From assembly GCA_005888075.1 (NCBI GenBank), contig VBKD01000035.1, positions 1 through 7,076 of the forward strand: a stretch of DNA of 7,076 nt. Reading direction: 5' to 3'. Within the stretch, counting starts at the first letter, position 1, and each line of letters starts with the position of its first letter. This DNA is from Chloroflexota bacterium (GTDB lineage Bacteria > Chloroflexota > Dormibacteria > Dormibacterales > Dormibacteraceae). Made by a program: the position numbers and the translations under genes. This document shows positions 1 to 5,432 of this stretch, one piece after another. The notes below the pieces were generated by a model. The model was not told the DNA's origin. It searched no databases and worked only from the letters and a program-made list of their open reading frames with translations.

Positions 1-737
1 CCGCGCTCGGCAAGCGCCGCTTCTACGACGATGTGGCGGAGCGGATCGACAGGCCGGGCATCGCCACCGGCCTGGTGTGGACGCCGGTCGGCGGCGAGAT
101 CATCTTCGTCGAGGCGACTCTGACGCCGGGCAAGGGTGAGCTGCGGCTGACCGGACAGCTCGGCGAGGTGATGAAGGAGTCAGCCGCGGCGGCTCTGTCT
201 TACCTGAAGGCGCGGGCCGCGGACATCGGCATCGACCAGTCTTTGTTCGACAGCAACGATATCCACGTGCACGTGCCCGCCGGGGCGCAACCGAAAGAGG
301 GGCCGTCAGCCGGCGTCACCGTGCTGACCGCGATGGCTTCGATCCTGACCGGCCGGCCGGTGCGCGACGACGTGGCGATGACGGGTGAGATCACGCTGCG
401 CGGCCGCGTGCTGCCGATTGGGGGGATCAAGGAAAAAGTGCTGGGCGCACACCGAGCCGGTTTGCGCCGGGTGATCATCCCGGTCCGCAACGAAGCTGAC
501 CTCGATGACGTGCCGGCCGATCTGCGCAAGCAGATTCAGTTCGTGATGGTCGAGTCGATCGACGAGGTGCTGCGAGAGGCGCTTGTGCCTCGCCGGGGTG
601 CGGCGGCTGCCGCCGCCGTGAAAAACGGGAGCGCCGCCCGGCCTACCGCCGTTCAGCGCGCTGCAGGATCTGCTCGTGCGCGGACATCTCCGCCGAGTCG
701 TCGAGCCTCGAAAGCTCGTCGACGCCGCGTCGCCTGA
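1..737 (+). CDS. lon: ATP-dependent Lon protease, C-terminal part (5' end outside window)
   Basis: Lon is a cytosolic AAA+ serine protease that degrades misfolded and regulatory proteins. Only the proteolytic domain is visible. The frame is open from base 3 (ALGKRRFYDD...), so the ATPase domain lies upstream of the window, and the GTG at 33 is internal. Counting from that GTG, the landmarks are GLVWTPVGGE (13-22), LTGQLGEVMKES (39-50), the catalytic serine Ser92 in PKEGPSAG, MTGEITLRGRVLPIGG (116-131) and the catalytic lysine Lys135 in IKEKVLGAHRAG. The Ser-Lys spacing of 43 residues equals that of E. coli Lon (S679/K722), so the protease should be active. The normal family end falls near residue 185. 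Beyond it is a tail of about 49 residues rich in Ala, Arg, Ser and Pro, of which the last 31 are read antisense to the 3' end of gatD. The stop is TGA at 735-737. Confidence 0.96.
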   Translation, partial: ALGKRRFYDDVAERIDRPGIATGLVWTPVGGEIIFVEATLTPGKGELRLTGQLGEVMKESAAAALSYLKARAADIGIDQSLFDSNDIHVHVPAGAQPKEGPSAGVTVLTAMASILTGRPVRDDVAMTGEITLRGRVLPIGGIKEKVLGAHRAGLRRVIIPVRNEADLDDVPADLRKQIQFVMVESIDEVLREALVPRRGAAAAAAVKNGSAARPTAVQRAAGSARARTSPPSRRASKARRRRVA

Positions 738-1377
738 GCGCAGCGCGGATCAGGTGATCCGCGAGGTGAGGGTTCTTGGGCAGCAGCGACCCATGCAGGT
801 AGCTGCCGATGACGCCGCCCTGGATGCATCCCTCCATTCCGTCTGAACCGTTGTTGCCGTGACCCAGCACGATCCGGCCTAGGGGCCTGGCCTTCGGACC
901 GAGGAAGGTGCGGCCGCTGTGGTTCTCGAATCCGACCAGCGTCTTCGGCGTCAGGCCGGCGATGTCCGTCTCGATCACCACGTCACCGATGAACCGCTGC
1001 TTCCCCGCCTCTGTCCTCACATCGATCAGGCCGATCCCCGGGAAACGCTCGCCCTCAAATGTCTGGTAGTAGTGGCCGAGCAGCTGATAGCCGCCGCAGA
1101 CCGCGAGGATTTGCGCGCCGCCCGCCACCGCGCGCTCCAGCGGCGGCTGCTTGAACTCGAGCAGGTCTTCGTAGACCAAAGCCTGTTCGCGGTCCTGGCC
1201 GCCTCCGAAGAAGAAGACGTCGACGTCTTCCATCTCTTTGGCGTTGCCGCGGCCCAGCTCCAGGAGTTTCGGGTCGAAGCCGCGCCACCGCGCGCGCTGC
1301 AGCAGAGTGAGGATGTTGCCGCGGTCGCCGTAGATGTTCATGAGGTCGGGGTAGAGCCAACCGACGGTGAAGCGCAT
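643..1377 (-). CDS. gatD: Lipid II isoglutaminyl synthase, glutamine amidotransferase subunit GatD
   Basis: GatD is a class I (CobB/CobQ-like) glutaminase. It releases ammonia from glutamine and passes it to MurT, which amidates the alpha-carboxyl of D-Glu in lipid II on the inner face of the membrane. The protein opens with MRFTVGWLYPDLMNIYGDRG, typical of GatD. The glutaminase nucleophile is Cys94 in ILAVCGGYQLLG, the catalytic histidine is His195 in GSYLHGSLLPKNP, and Arg128 (KQRF) matches the glutamine-binding arginine described for S. aureus GatD. An alternative ATG lies 6 bases upstream (1383). I prefer 1377 because AGGA at 1386-1389 is 8 nt from it but only 2 nt from the first ATG, and because Cys94 and Arg128 then match the S. 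aureus numbering as I recall it. The length of 244 aa is normal. It follows murT after 15 bases (9 from the alternative start) and is the last gene of the operon. Its final 31 codons overlap lon tail to tail. Confidence 0.95.
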   Translation of the reverse strand: MRFTVGWLYPDLMNIYGDRGNILTLLQRARWRGFDPKLLELGRGNAKEMEDVDVFFFGGGQDREQALVYEDLLEFKQPPLERAVAGGAQILAVCGGYQLLGHYYQTFEGERFPGIGLIDVRTEAGKQRFIGDVVIETDIAGLTPKTLVGFENHSGRTFLGPKARPLGRIVLGHGNNGSDGMEGCIQGGVIGSYLHGSLLPKNPHLADHLIRAALRRRGVDELSRLDDSAEMSAHEQILQRAERR

Positions 1378-1385
1378 GTTCATTT

Positions 1386-1389
1386 TCCT
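1386..1389 (-). promoter_or_regulatory. Ribosome binding site of gatD (AGGA)
   Basis: On the minus strand AGGA lies just after the murT stop codon, in the short murT-gatD gap. It is 8 nt from the ATG at 1377 and 2 nt from the ATG at 1383. This spacing is what favours the second ATG as the gatD start. Confidence 0.55.
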
Positions 1390-1392
1390 AGG

Positions 1393-2760
1393 CTAGGTCT
1401 CCCAGTAAGGTAACGCCGAGCCTCGCCGCACAAGCTCCGCTCTGAGGTCGAGCATCGCGGTGTAGGTGCACAGCAGGTGCACGCTGTCGCCTTCTTTGGT
1501 GAGCTCGAGCAATTTGTCGAGCGCTCTGGCGGGGTCGGTCTGCGGCTCCTCGGCTTTGACGCCCGCGTACTTCAGTCGCACCGCGAGGTCATGCGCGCGG
1601 ATACCTGCCGGGATCACCACCTCGGCCTTGCCTTTGAGCTGCTCGAAGTCGACATCCCAGATCCAGGACACGTCGGTTCCGTCGGCCTTGCGGTCGTTGA
1701 GGCCGATGATGAATTTGCGCCCCTTTGCGAGATCGATCGCCGTGCGCACGGTCTCGTTGAAGCCCGCGGGGTTCTTGGACAGGACGAGGACGATCTTCCG
1801 GCCGCGATAGTCGATGCGCTCCTGCCGGCCGAAGGATGCTTTGAAGGTCTGGAGCCGTTGCGCGATGCGGTCCGGCGTCAGCCCAAGGGTGCGCGCCGCG
1901 GCGAACGCTGCGAGCACGTTGTAGCAGTTGTACAGACCGCCGAGCGGCATCGCGATTCTGGTCCCGGCGATTGTCGCCTCGAGGCTGTCGAAACCGTCGA
2001 GCTTGATATCCGTTGCGGTGATCTCCGGCGTTGGCCTTTGGAAGTCTCCATTGGGGCATCGATAGACACCGTCGTGCCCGACGTACACCGCGTCGAAAAT
2101 GAGGCTGGCGCCGCACCTGGGACACGTCCTGGCATCCGCGGCGTGGGGCAGTTCCTTCTGCGCGACTGATGCGTCGTCCAGTCCATACCACGTCGGTTTG
2201 CGCGCGAGGCTTAGTCCGATCTCCGCAACGCGCGGGTCGTCGGCGTTGAGGATGACGTGCGCTGTTTCCGGGAGCGCGCTAAGCGCCTGCTCGATCTTTT
2301 TGGCGATGGATTCCAGCTCGCCGTAGCGATCGAGCTGGTCGCGAAACAGGTTGAGCACCAGCGTGGCGTGCGGCTGGATCTCCGCGACGGCTTTGGGCAG
2401 GCTCGCCTCGTCGATCTCGAACACGCCCCAGTCGGCTCGCAGCTTTCCGTCGGGCCCAGCCTGGTTCACGGCCGCGGCCGTGACGCCGAAAATGAGGTTG
2501 GCGCCGGCCCGATTGGCCACGACCGTGTTTCCGGCACCCTCGAGCAGCCAGCTGATGAGCCGTGCGGTTGTGGTCTTGCCGTTGGTGCCCGTGATCACCA
2601 CCGAGCCCTGCTTGAGGTCCTGCGACAGCTTGGTCAGGACGTGCGGGTCGATGGCCCTTGCGATGTCGCCGGGGAGCGTCGTGCCGCCACCGCGACGCGT
2701 GATCCGGCTCACGACGCCGGTTGCCTTGCCGGCCCACACGGCAGTCGCCTTGCGGATCAT
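1393..2760 (-). CDS. murT: Lipid II isoglutaminyl synthase, Mur-ligase-like subunit MurT
   Basis: MurT is the ATP-using partner of GatD. It activates the D-Glu alpha-carboxyl of lipid II, which is then amidated to D-isoglutamine. The protein is 455 aa. It has GGGTTLPGDIA near residue 24, the Mur-ligase P-loop GTNGKTTT (58-65), FEIDEASLP (114-122), NLFRDQLDRYGE (137-148), and a zinc-ribbon insert with Cys213, Cys216 and Cys235. LSKNPAGFNETVRT (327-340) and NDRKADGTDVSWIWD (355-369) form the C-terminal DUF1727-type domain; an Asp in that domain is known to complete the GatD catalytic triad. The fourth zinc-ribbon cysteine is replaced by Gly238. The ATG at 2758-2760 overlaps the ispE stop as ATGA, which implies translational coupling. 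The frame stays open for 93 codons further upstream (to 3039), but that part is arginine-rich, lies inside ispE and does not resemble MurT. The stop is TAG at 1393-1395. Confidence 0.95.
   Translation of the reverse strand: MIRKATAVWAGKATGVVSRITRRGGGTTLPGDIARAIDPHVLTKLSQDLKQGSVVITGTNGKTTTARLISWLLEGAGNTVVANRAGANLIFGVTAAAVNQAGPDGKLRADWGVFEIDEASLPKAVAEIQPHATLVLNLFRDQLDRYGELESIAKKIEQALSALPETAHVILNADDPRVAEIGLSLARKPTWYGLDDASVAQKELPHAADARTCPRCGASLIFDAVYVGHDGVYRCPNGDFQRPTPEITATDIKLDGFDSLEATIAGTRIAMPLGGLYNCYNVLAAFAAARTLGLTPDRIAQRLQTFKASFGRQERIDYRGRKIVLVLSKNPAGFNETVRTAIDLAKGRKFIIGLNDRKADGTDVSWIWDVDFEQLKGKAEVVIPAGIRAHDLAVRLKYAGVKAEEPQTDPARALDKLLELTKEGDSVHLLCTYTAMLDLRAELVRRGSALPYWET
2757..2760 (-). other. 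ATGA stop/start overlap between ispE and murT
   Basis: On the minus strand the four bases ATGA hold both the murT start (ATG) and the ispE stop (TGA). No strong Shine-Dalgarno sequence precedes it; the nearest is a GGG about 10 nt upstream. Translation of murT is therefore probably coupled to termination of ispE. Confidence 0.85.
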
Positions 2761-3506
2761 GCCCACGGCCCTATCGCCCGCGTCACCGCGGTCCAGAGCT
2801 CTTTGCCGGCCGTTAGCGCGGCGGCTTCCTGCTGCGTTTGGCATCTCACGAAGAACGCGGAGCCGCTGCCTGTCATCTGCCATTCCGGGCCCAGGGTGTG
2901 CGCGAGGTCGCGAAGTCGCGGCTCGACGAGCTCGGCGGCGCGCCGCAGTTGATTGGGCAGCTCTCCCTTGACGTCGTCCCACGCTTGGTAAACGTCGGCT
3001 GTCGAAAGTTCGATTCGCGGCCAGGCGATGGCGAACCATGCGAGCTCGTCGGGAAGTTGCGTCAAGCGTTCGCCGCGGCCTTGCGCCATCGCCTTCCCTC
3101 CTTTCAGGAAGAACGGCACATCCGCCCCGAGCTGCGCGGCGATTGGGGCGAGATCTACATCCAGTCCGTAGAGGACTGCAATGCCTCTAAGCGTGGTCGC
3201 GGCGTCGGAGCTCGCGCCGCCCAGGCCGGAGCCGGGTGGGATTCGCTTGTGGAGGCGGAATCGCACGGGAAGCTCACGGTTGGTGGCTTGTTCGATTGCA
3301 GCGTGTGCGTTGAGCACTGAATCCGCGTTGGTCACGGTCAGTCCAGTCGTAGTCAGTGATGTTTTTTCCGCCGGTGCGATCTCGAGCAGGTCGTGCAGCT
3401 CGATCGCCTGGAAGGTGGTGCGAATCTCATGGAACCCATCTTCGCGACGTTGGAGGACCTCGAGCTCGAGATTCAGCTTGGCGCGCGCGGGAAGCGCGAG
3501 TGTCAG
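2757..3506 (-). CDS. ispE: 4-diphosphocytidyl-2-C-methyl-D-erythritol kinase IspE, apparent CTG start
   Basis: IspE is the ATP-dependent GHMP-family kinase that phosphorylates CDP-methylerythritol in the MEP pathway to IPP and DMAPP. All three GHMP motifs are visible. Motif 1 is PARAKLNLELEV (6-17) followed by RREDGFHEIRT (20-30). Motif 2 is PPGSGLGGASSDAA (90-103). Motif 3 is TGSGS (212-216). The catalytic pair is Lys10 and Asp129 (LGADVPFF). Conserved N-terminal sequence extends 57 codons upstream of the first GTG (3333-3335), so that GTG cannot be the true start: it would drop motif 1 and the catalytic lysine. No ATG, GTG or TTG occurs in frame between there and the upstream stop near 3658. 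CTG at 3504-3506 overlaps the stop of the preceding gene as CTGA and puts the lysine at residue 10, as in E. coli IspE. The protein is 249 aa, shorter than the usual 280-310, with a shortened stretch between STADVY and the N-L-rrAAELVEP segment. Confidence 0.93.
   Translation of the reverse strand: MTLALPARAKLNLELEVLQRREDGFHEIRTTFQAIELHDLLEIAPAEKTSLTTTGLTVTNADSVLNAHAAIEQATNRELPVRFRLHKRIPPGSGLGGASSDAATTLRGIAVLYGLDVDLAPIAAQLGADVPFFLKGGKAMAQGRGERLTQLPDELAWFAIAWPRIELSTADVYQAWDDVKGELPNQLRRAAELVEPRLRDLAHTLGPEWQMTGSGSAFFVRCQTQQEAAALTAGKELWTAVTRAIGPWA
3503..3506 (-). other. CTGA stop/start overlap between the carbonic-anhydrase-like gene and ispE
   Basis: On the minus strand CTGA contains the TGA stop of the upstream gene and the proposed CTG start of ispE. 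This is the same geometry as the ATGA junction between ispE and murT. No good Shine-Dalgarno sequence sits at normal distance (a GGG is about 15 nt upstream), so reinitiation by terminating ribosomes is the likely mechanism. The CTG assignment is an inference from the conserved N-terminus and the lack of standard start codons. Confidence 0.6.
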
Positions 3507-4027
3507 CGCTGGATAGATTTCAGCCCTGCCCGGTATTTGACCGACCGGTCGCGGTAGTGCTGCGCCGCGTCGCCGGCCAGGTCGGCGGATGAGCCGGTAA
3601 GTTGCTTTTTGACCTCGGCCGGTACTCCGGCGGCCAGGTGGCCTGGCGGTACCTCATGGCCTTCTTTCAACACCGACCCGGCGGCGAGGACCGAGCCCGC
3701 TCCCAGGCGGCTGCGGTGCAGCATTGTCGCCCCCATCCCGACGAGCGCGCCCTCCTCCACCACGCAGCCCTCGAGCAGAGCGGAGTGACCGACGCTGGCG
3801 TTTGGCTGGACGACGGTCGGCAGGTCCTTGGCGCAATGGACGACCACGTTGTCCTGGATGTTCGCGCCCTCGCCGATCGTGATGGTGGCCTCGTCACCGC
3901 GCAGGACCGCTCCGAACCAGATGCTCGCGTGCGCCCCGACCTGAACGTCTCCGATGAGGACCGCGGTGGGCGCGATGTACGCGTCAGGATGGACCTTCGG
4001 GCGCTTGCCGGCGAGCTCGAATTCCAA
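3503..4027 (-). CDS. Gamma-carbonic-anhydrase-like hexapeptide-repeat protein
   Basis: This 174-aa left-handed beta-helix protein belongs to the gamma-carbonic anhydrase/YrdA/PaaY group, which forms trimers with metal sites at subunit interfaces. It carries repeated hexapeptides such as IGDVQV, VGAHAS, IGEGAN and VGMGAT. It also has the family signatures VLRGDEATITIG (41-52; Arg43 and Asp45 equal the conserved Arg/Asp pair), NIQDNVVVH (56-64), VGHSALLEGC (79-88) and LAAGVPAEV (131-139). Two of the three zinc histidines are present (His64 and His81), but the third, normally five residues after the second, is Glu86. Carbonic anhydrase activity is therefore uncertain. A C-terminal helix (about 145-174) is usual for this group. 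The start is a TTG at 4025-4027, since a stop (TAG) lies two codons upstream of it; AGAGG precedes it at short spacing. It is the first gene of the operon with ispE, murT and gatD. A related acyltransferase-like role is the main alternative. Confidence 0.83.
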   Translation of the reverse strand: MEFELAGKRPKVHPDAYIAPTAVLIGDVQVGAHASIWFGAVLRGDEATITIGEGANIQDNVVVHCAKDLPTVVQPNASVGHSALLEGCVVEEGALVGMGATMLHRSRLGAGSVLAAGSVLKEGHEVPPGHLAAGVPAEVKKQLTGSSADLAGDAAQHYRDRSVKYRAGLKSIQR

Positions 4028-4034
4028 GGCCCTC

Positions 4035-4040
4035 TATAAT
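4035..4040 (+). promoter_or_regulatory. Probable -10 box (TATAAT) of rpsT
   Basis: A perfect TATAAT consensus lies in the 53-bp gap between the divergent carbonic-anhydrase-like gene and rpsT, in otherwise GC-rich DNA. Transcription would start about 7 bases downstream, giving a leader of roughly 34 nt before the GTG at 4081. I see no good -35 hexamer at 16-18 bp spacing (that position reads CGAGCT) and no TG extension, so the call rests on the -10 match and location only. Confidence 0.5.
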
Positions 4041-4069
4041 CACCGATTCGTGACCTTGTTCTCTCCGCT

Positions 4070-4075
4070 GGTGAT
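4070..4075 (+). promoter_or_regulatory. Ribosome binding site of rpsT (GGTGAT)
   Basis: GGTGAT ends 5 nt before the GTG start of rpsT. It is a reasonable Shine-Dalgarno match and supports GTG at 4081 as the initiator. Confidence 0.5.
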
Positions 4076-4080
4076 CAGTC

Positions 4081-4446
4081 GTGGCTAAGCGAACCGCGTC
4101 CGCGAAGAAGCAGGCGCGCGCCGGAGCGCGCCGAGCGGTGCGCAATCGCGCGGTGCGTTCGGAGGTCAAGACGCTCGTCGTCAAGGCGCGACGCGCCCTC
4201 GGCGGGGCGCCGGCCTCGGGGTCCGATCGACCCGCGATCACGCTCGAGGCGCTGCGTGCGCTGGACCGGGCGGCCGCGAAGGGTGTGCTGCACCCGAACA
4301 ACGCCGCGCGACGCAAAGGCCGTCTGGCCAAAGCGCTGGCCAAGCTCGGCAGTGCCCCGGCTCCGGCCGCTGCGGCGGCATCTGGCAGCAAGGGCAAAGG
4401 CAAGGCTGCCGCTCCGGCTTCGGCTGCTCCGAAGAAGAGGAAGTAG
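4081..4446 (+). CDS. rpsT: 30S ribosomal protein S20 with a basic Ala/Lys-rich C-terminal extension
   Basis: S20 binds 16S rRNA early in assembly of the small subunit. The protein starts from GTG as MAKRTASAKKQARAG and shows the family pattern RRAVRNRAVRSEVKT (17-31), the central helix and DRAAAKGVLHPNNAARRKGRL (62-82). The usual S20 ends near residue 88. Here about 32 further residues follow, made almost only of Ala, Pro, Gly, Ser and Lys and ending in PKKRK, for a total of 121 aa. Such tails resemble the histone-H1-like extensions found on some ribosomal and nucleoid proteins of GC-rich bacteria. The gene stands alone on the + strand. It is convergent with holA (12 bases between stops) and divergent from the carbonic-anhydrase-like gene. 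Convergent rpsT and holA-comEC is a conserved arrangement in Firmicutes and mycobacteria, which supports the call. Confidence 0.95.
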   Translation: MAKRTASAKKQARAGARRAVRNRAVRSEVKTLVVKARRALGGAPASGSDRPAITLEALRALDRAAAKGVLHPNNAARRKGRLAKALAKLGSAPAPAAAAASGSKGKGKAAAPASAAPKKRK

Positions 4447-4450
4447 CCCA

Positions 4451-4471
4451 GGCCCGGTCTAGAGCCGGGTC
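4451..4471. terminator. Hairpin between convergent rpsT and holA, possible bidirectional terminator
   Basis: GGCCCGG (4451-4457) can pair with CCGGGTC (4465-4471) as a 7-bp stem including one G-U pair, with a 7-nt loop that contains the holA stop codon. It begins 5 bases after the rpsT stop. No T-tract follows on either strand, so it is not a classic intrinsic terminator. It may still separate the two convergent transcripts. Confidence 0.35.
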
Positions 4472-5418
4472 AGGAGCACGTCAAGACCGAGCTCCGCGTC
4501 GATCTGGCCTGACTTGACCTCCCACTCGTAGTCGCGAATCGCCTTCAGCGCCGTCTCGAGACTGTCCGGGTTCGATTGCGATGCTGCGTCGTAAGCCTTC
4601 TGGACCACGAAGCGGTGCTCCGTCATATCGTCCTGGATCTGCTGTAGGGTCTCGCCTCGTTCCTGCTTCGCGCGCACCTGGAGCACGAGTGCGATGTGAC
4701 GCGCCATGCGGTACGCGACCGACGTGGGTTGCATTCCGCCACGGGTCAGGCCGCGCGCGATTTCCATGGCCTGCGGCGTCGGCCTCGGCAGCAGGTTGTC
4801 TGTGAGCCTGAAGATCTCATCCTCACGCCCTCCAGCCAGCAGTTGCGTGACGACCTCCGGCGTGAGCTTGGAGCCCGAGGCTTTGTACGCCGCGAGCTTG
4901 GTCAGCTCGGAGTCGATAACACCGAGATCGGGTGGGGTGACGCGCACGGCCTGCGCGGCAATGGCCGGCGTGAGGCCATGTTTCTCGACTGCACGCCTGG
5001 CCGCCCAATCGCCGAGCGCGCGGCCCCTGAGCGGCTGCATCTCCTCGACGGATCCGCCTGCGGCGGCGATCGCTTTCACCAGCTTGTTGCCGGGGCTGAG
5101 ACGTCCGGCGACCGTGATCAGCAGCCTGGTCGTGGGCGGGATCTCGGCGACCGCGCCCGCCTGGCTCTCCGCCCGGCCGGCGGGCAGCATCCGTACGTGC
5201 ACTACGCGGTAGGGGTCAAGGAAGGGCGCCTGGAGGACGGCGTCCTGCAGGCGGGCGGGCGTCAGGCCCACGCCTTCCATGACTTCGAGCCCGAAGTCCG
5301 ATACCAGCTCGGCTTTCCAATCGTCCAGGTTGGCGCGGGCGCGCTCATCGACGAGGAACCGCTCCTCGCCGTGGAGCAGCAGAGCGTGCGCCGCAGCTCG
5401 TTTGGACGCGCCGGCCAT
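4459..5418 (-). CDS. holA: DNA polymerase III subunit delta (clamp loader) HolA
   Basis: HolA is the delta subunit of the clamp loader. It opens the beta sliding clamp during replication. The 319-aa protein has the N-terminal LLLHGEERFLVDE (13-25), the LQAPFLDPYRVVHVR segment (62-76) and the LLITVAGRLSPGNKLVKAI stretch (98-116). In the middle are DLGVIDSELTKLAAYK and EDEIFRLTDNLL, all typical of delta. The C-terminal collar domain ends with EVKSGQIDAELGLDVLLTRL, the usual family ending. Length is normal (E. coli 343 aa). The ATG at 5416-5418 follows the comEC stop after 14 bases, with AGG close by on the minus strand, so the two genes are probably cotranscribed. The comEC-holA order is common across many phyla. 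Nothing looks broken. Confidence 0.93.
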   Translation of the reverse strand: MAGASKRAAAHALLLHGEERFLVDERARANLDDWKAELVSDFGLEVMEGVGLTPARLQDAVLQAPFLDPYRVVHVRMLPAGRAESQAGAVAEIPPTTRLLITVAGRLSPGNKLVKAIAAAGGSVEEMQPLRGRALGDWAARRAVEKHGLTPAIAAQAVRVTPPDLGVIDSELTKLAAYKASGSKLTPEVVTQLLAGGREDEIFRLTDNLLPRPTPQAMEIARGLTRGGMQPTSVAYRMARHIALVLQVRAKQERGETLQQIQDDMTEHRFVVQKAYDAASQSNPDSLETALKAIRDYEWEVKSGQIDAELGLDVLLTRL

Positions 5419-5432
5419 CGCCTGGATCGTAC

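Noticed and set aside
2761..3039. Open 93-codon N-terminal extension of the murT frame
   Set aside because: It is arginine-rich, lies entirely inside ispE, and MurT similarity begins at the ATG at 2760, which forms an ATGA overlap with the ispE stop.
2757..3335. ispE starting at the GTG at 3335 (192 aa)
   Set aside because: This start would remove GHMP motif 1 and the catalytic lysine, which are clearly encoded just upstream in the same frame.
3984..4403. Minus-strand open frame (139 codons) opposite rpsT
   Set aside because: It overlaps clear S20 sequence and the promoter gap, and its composition is that of an antisense shadow.
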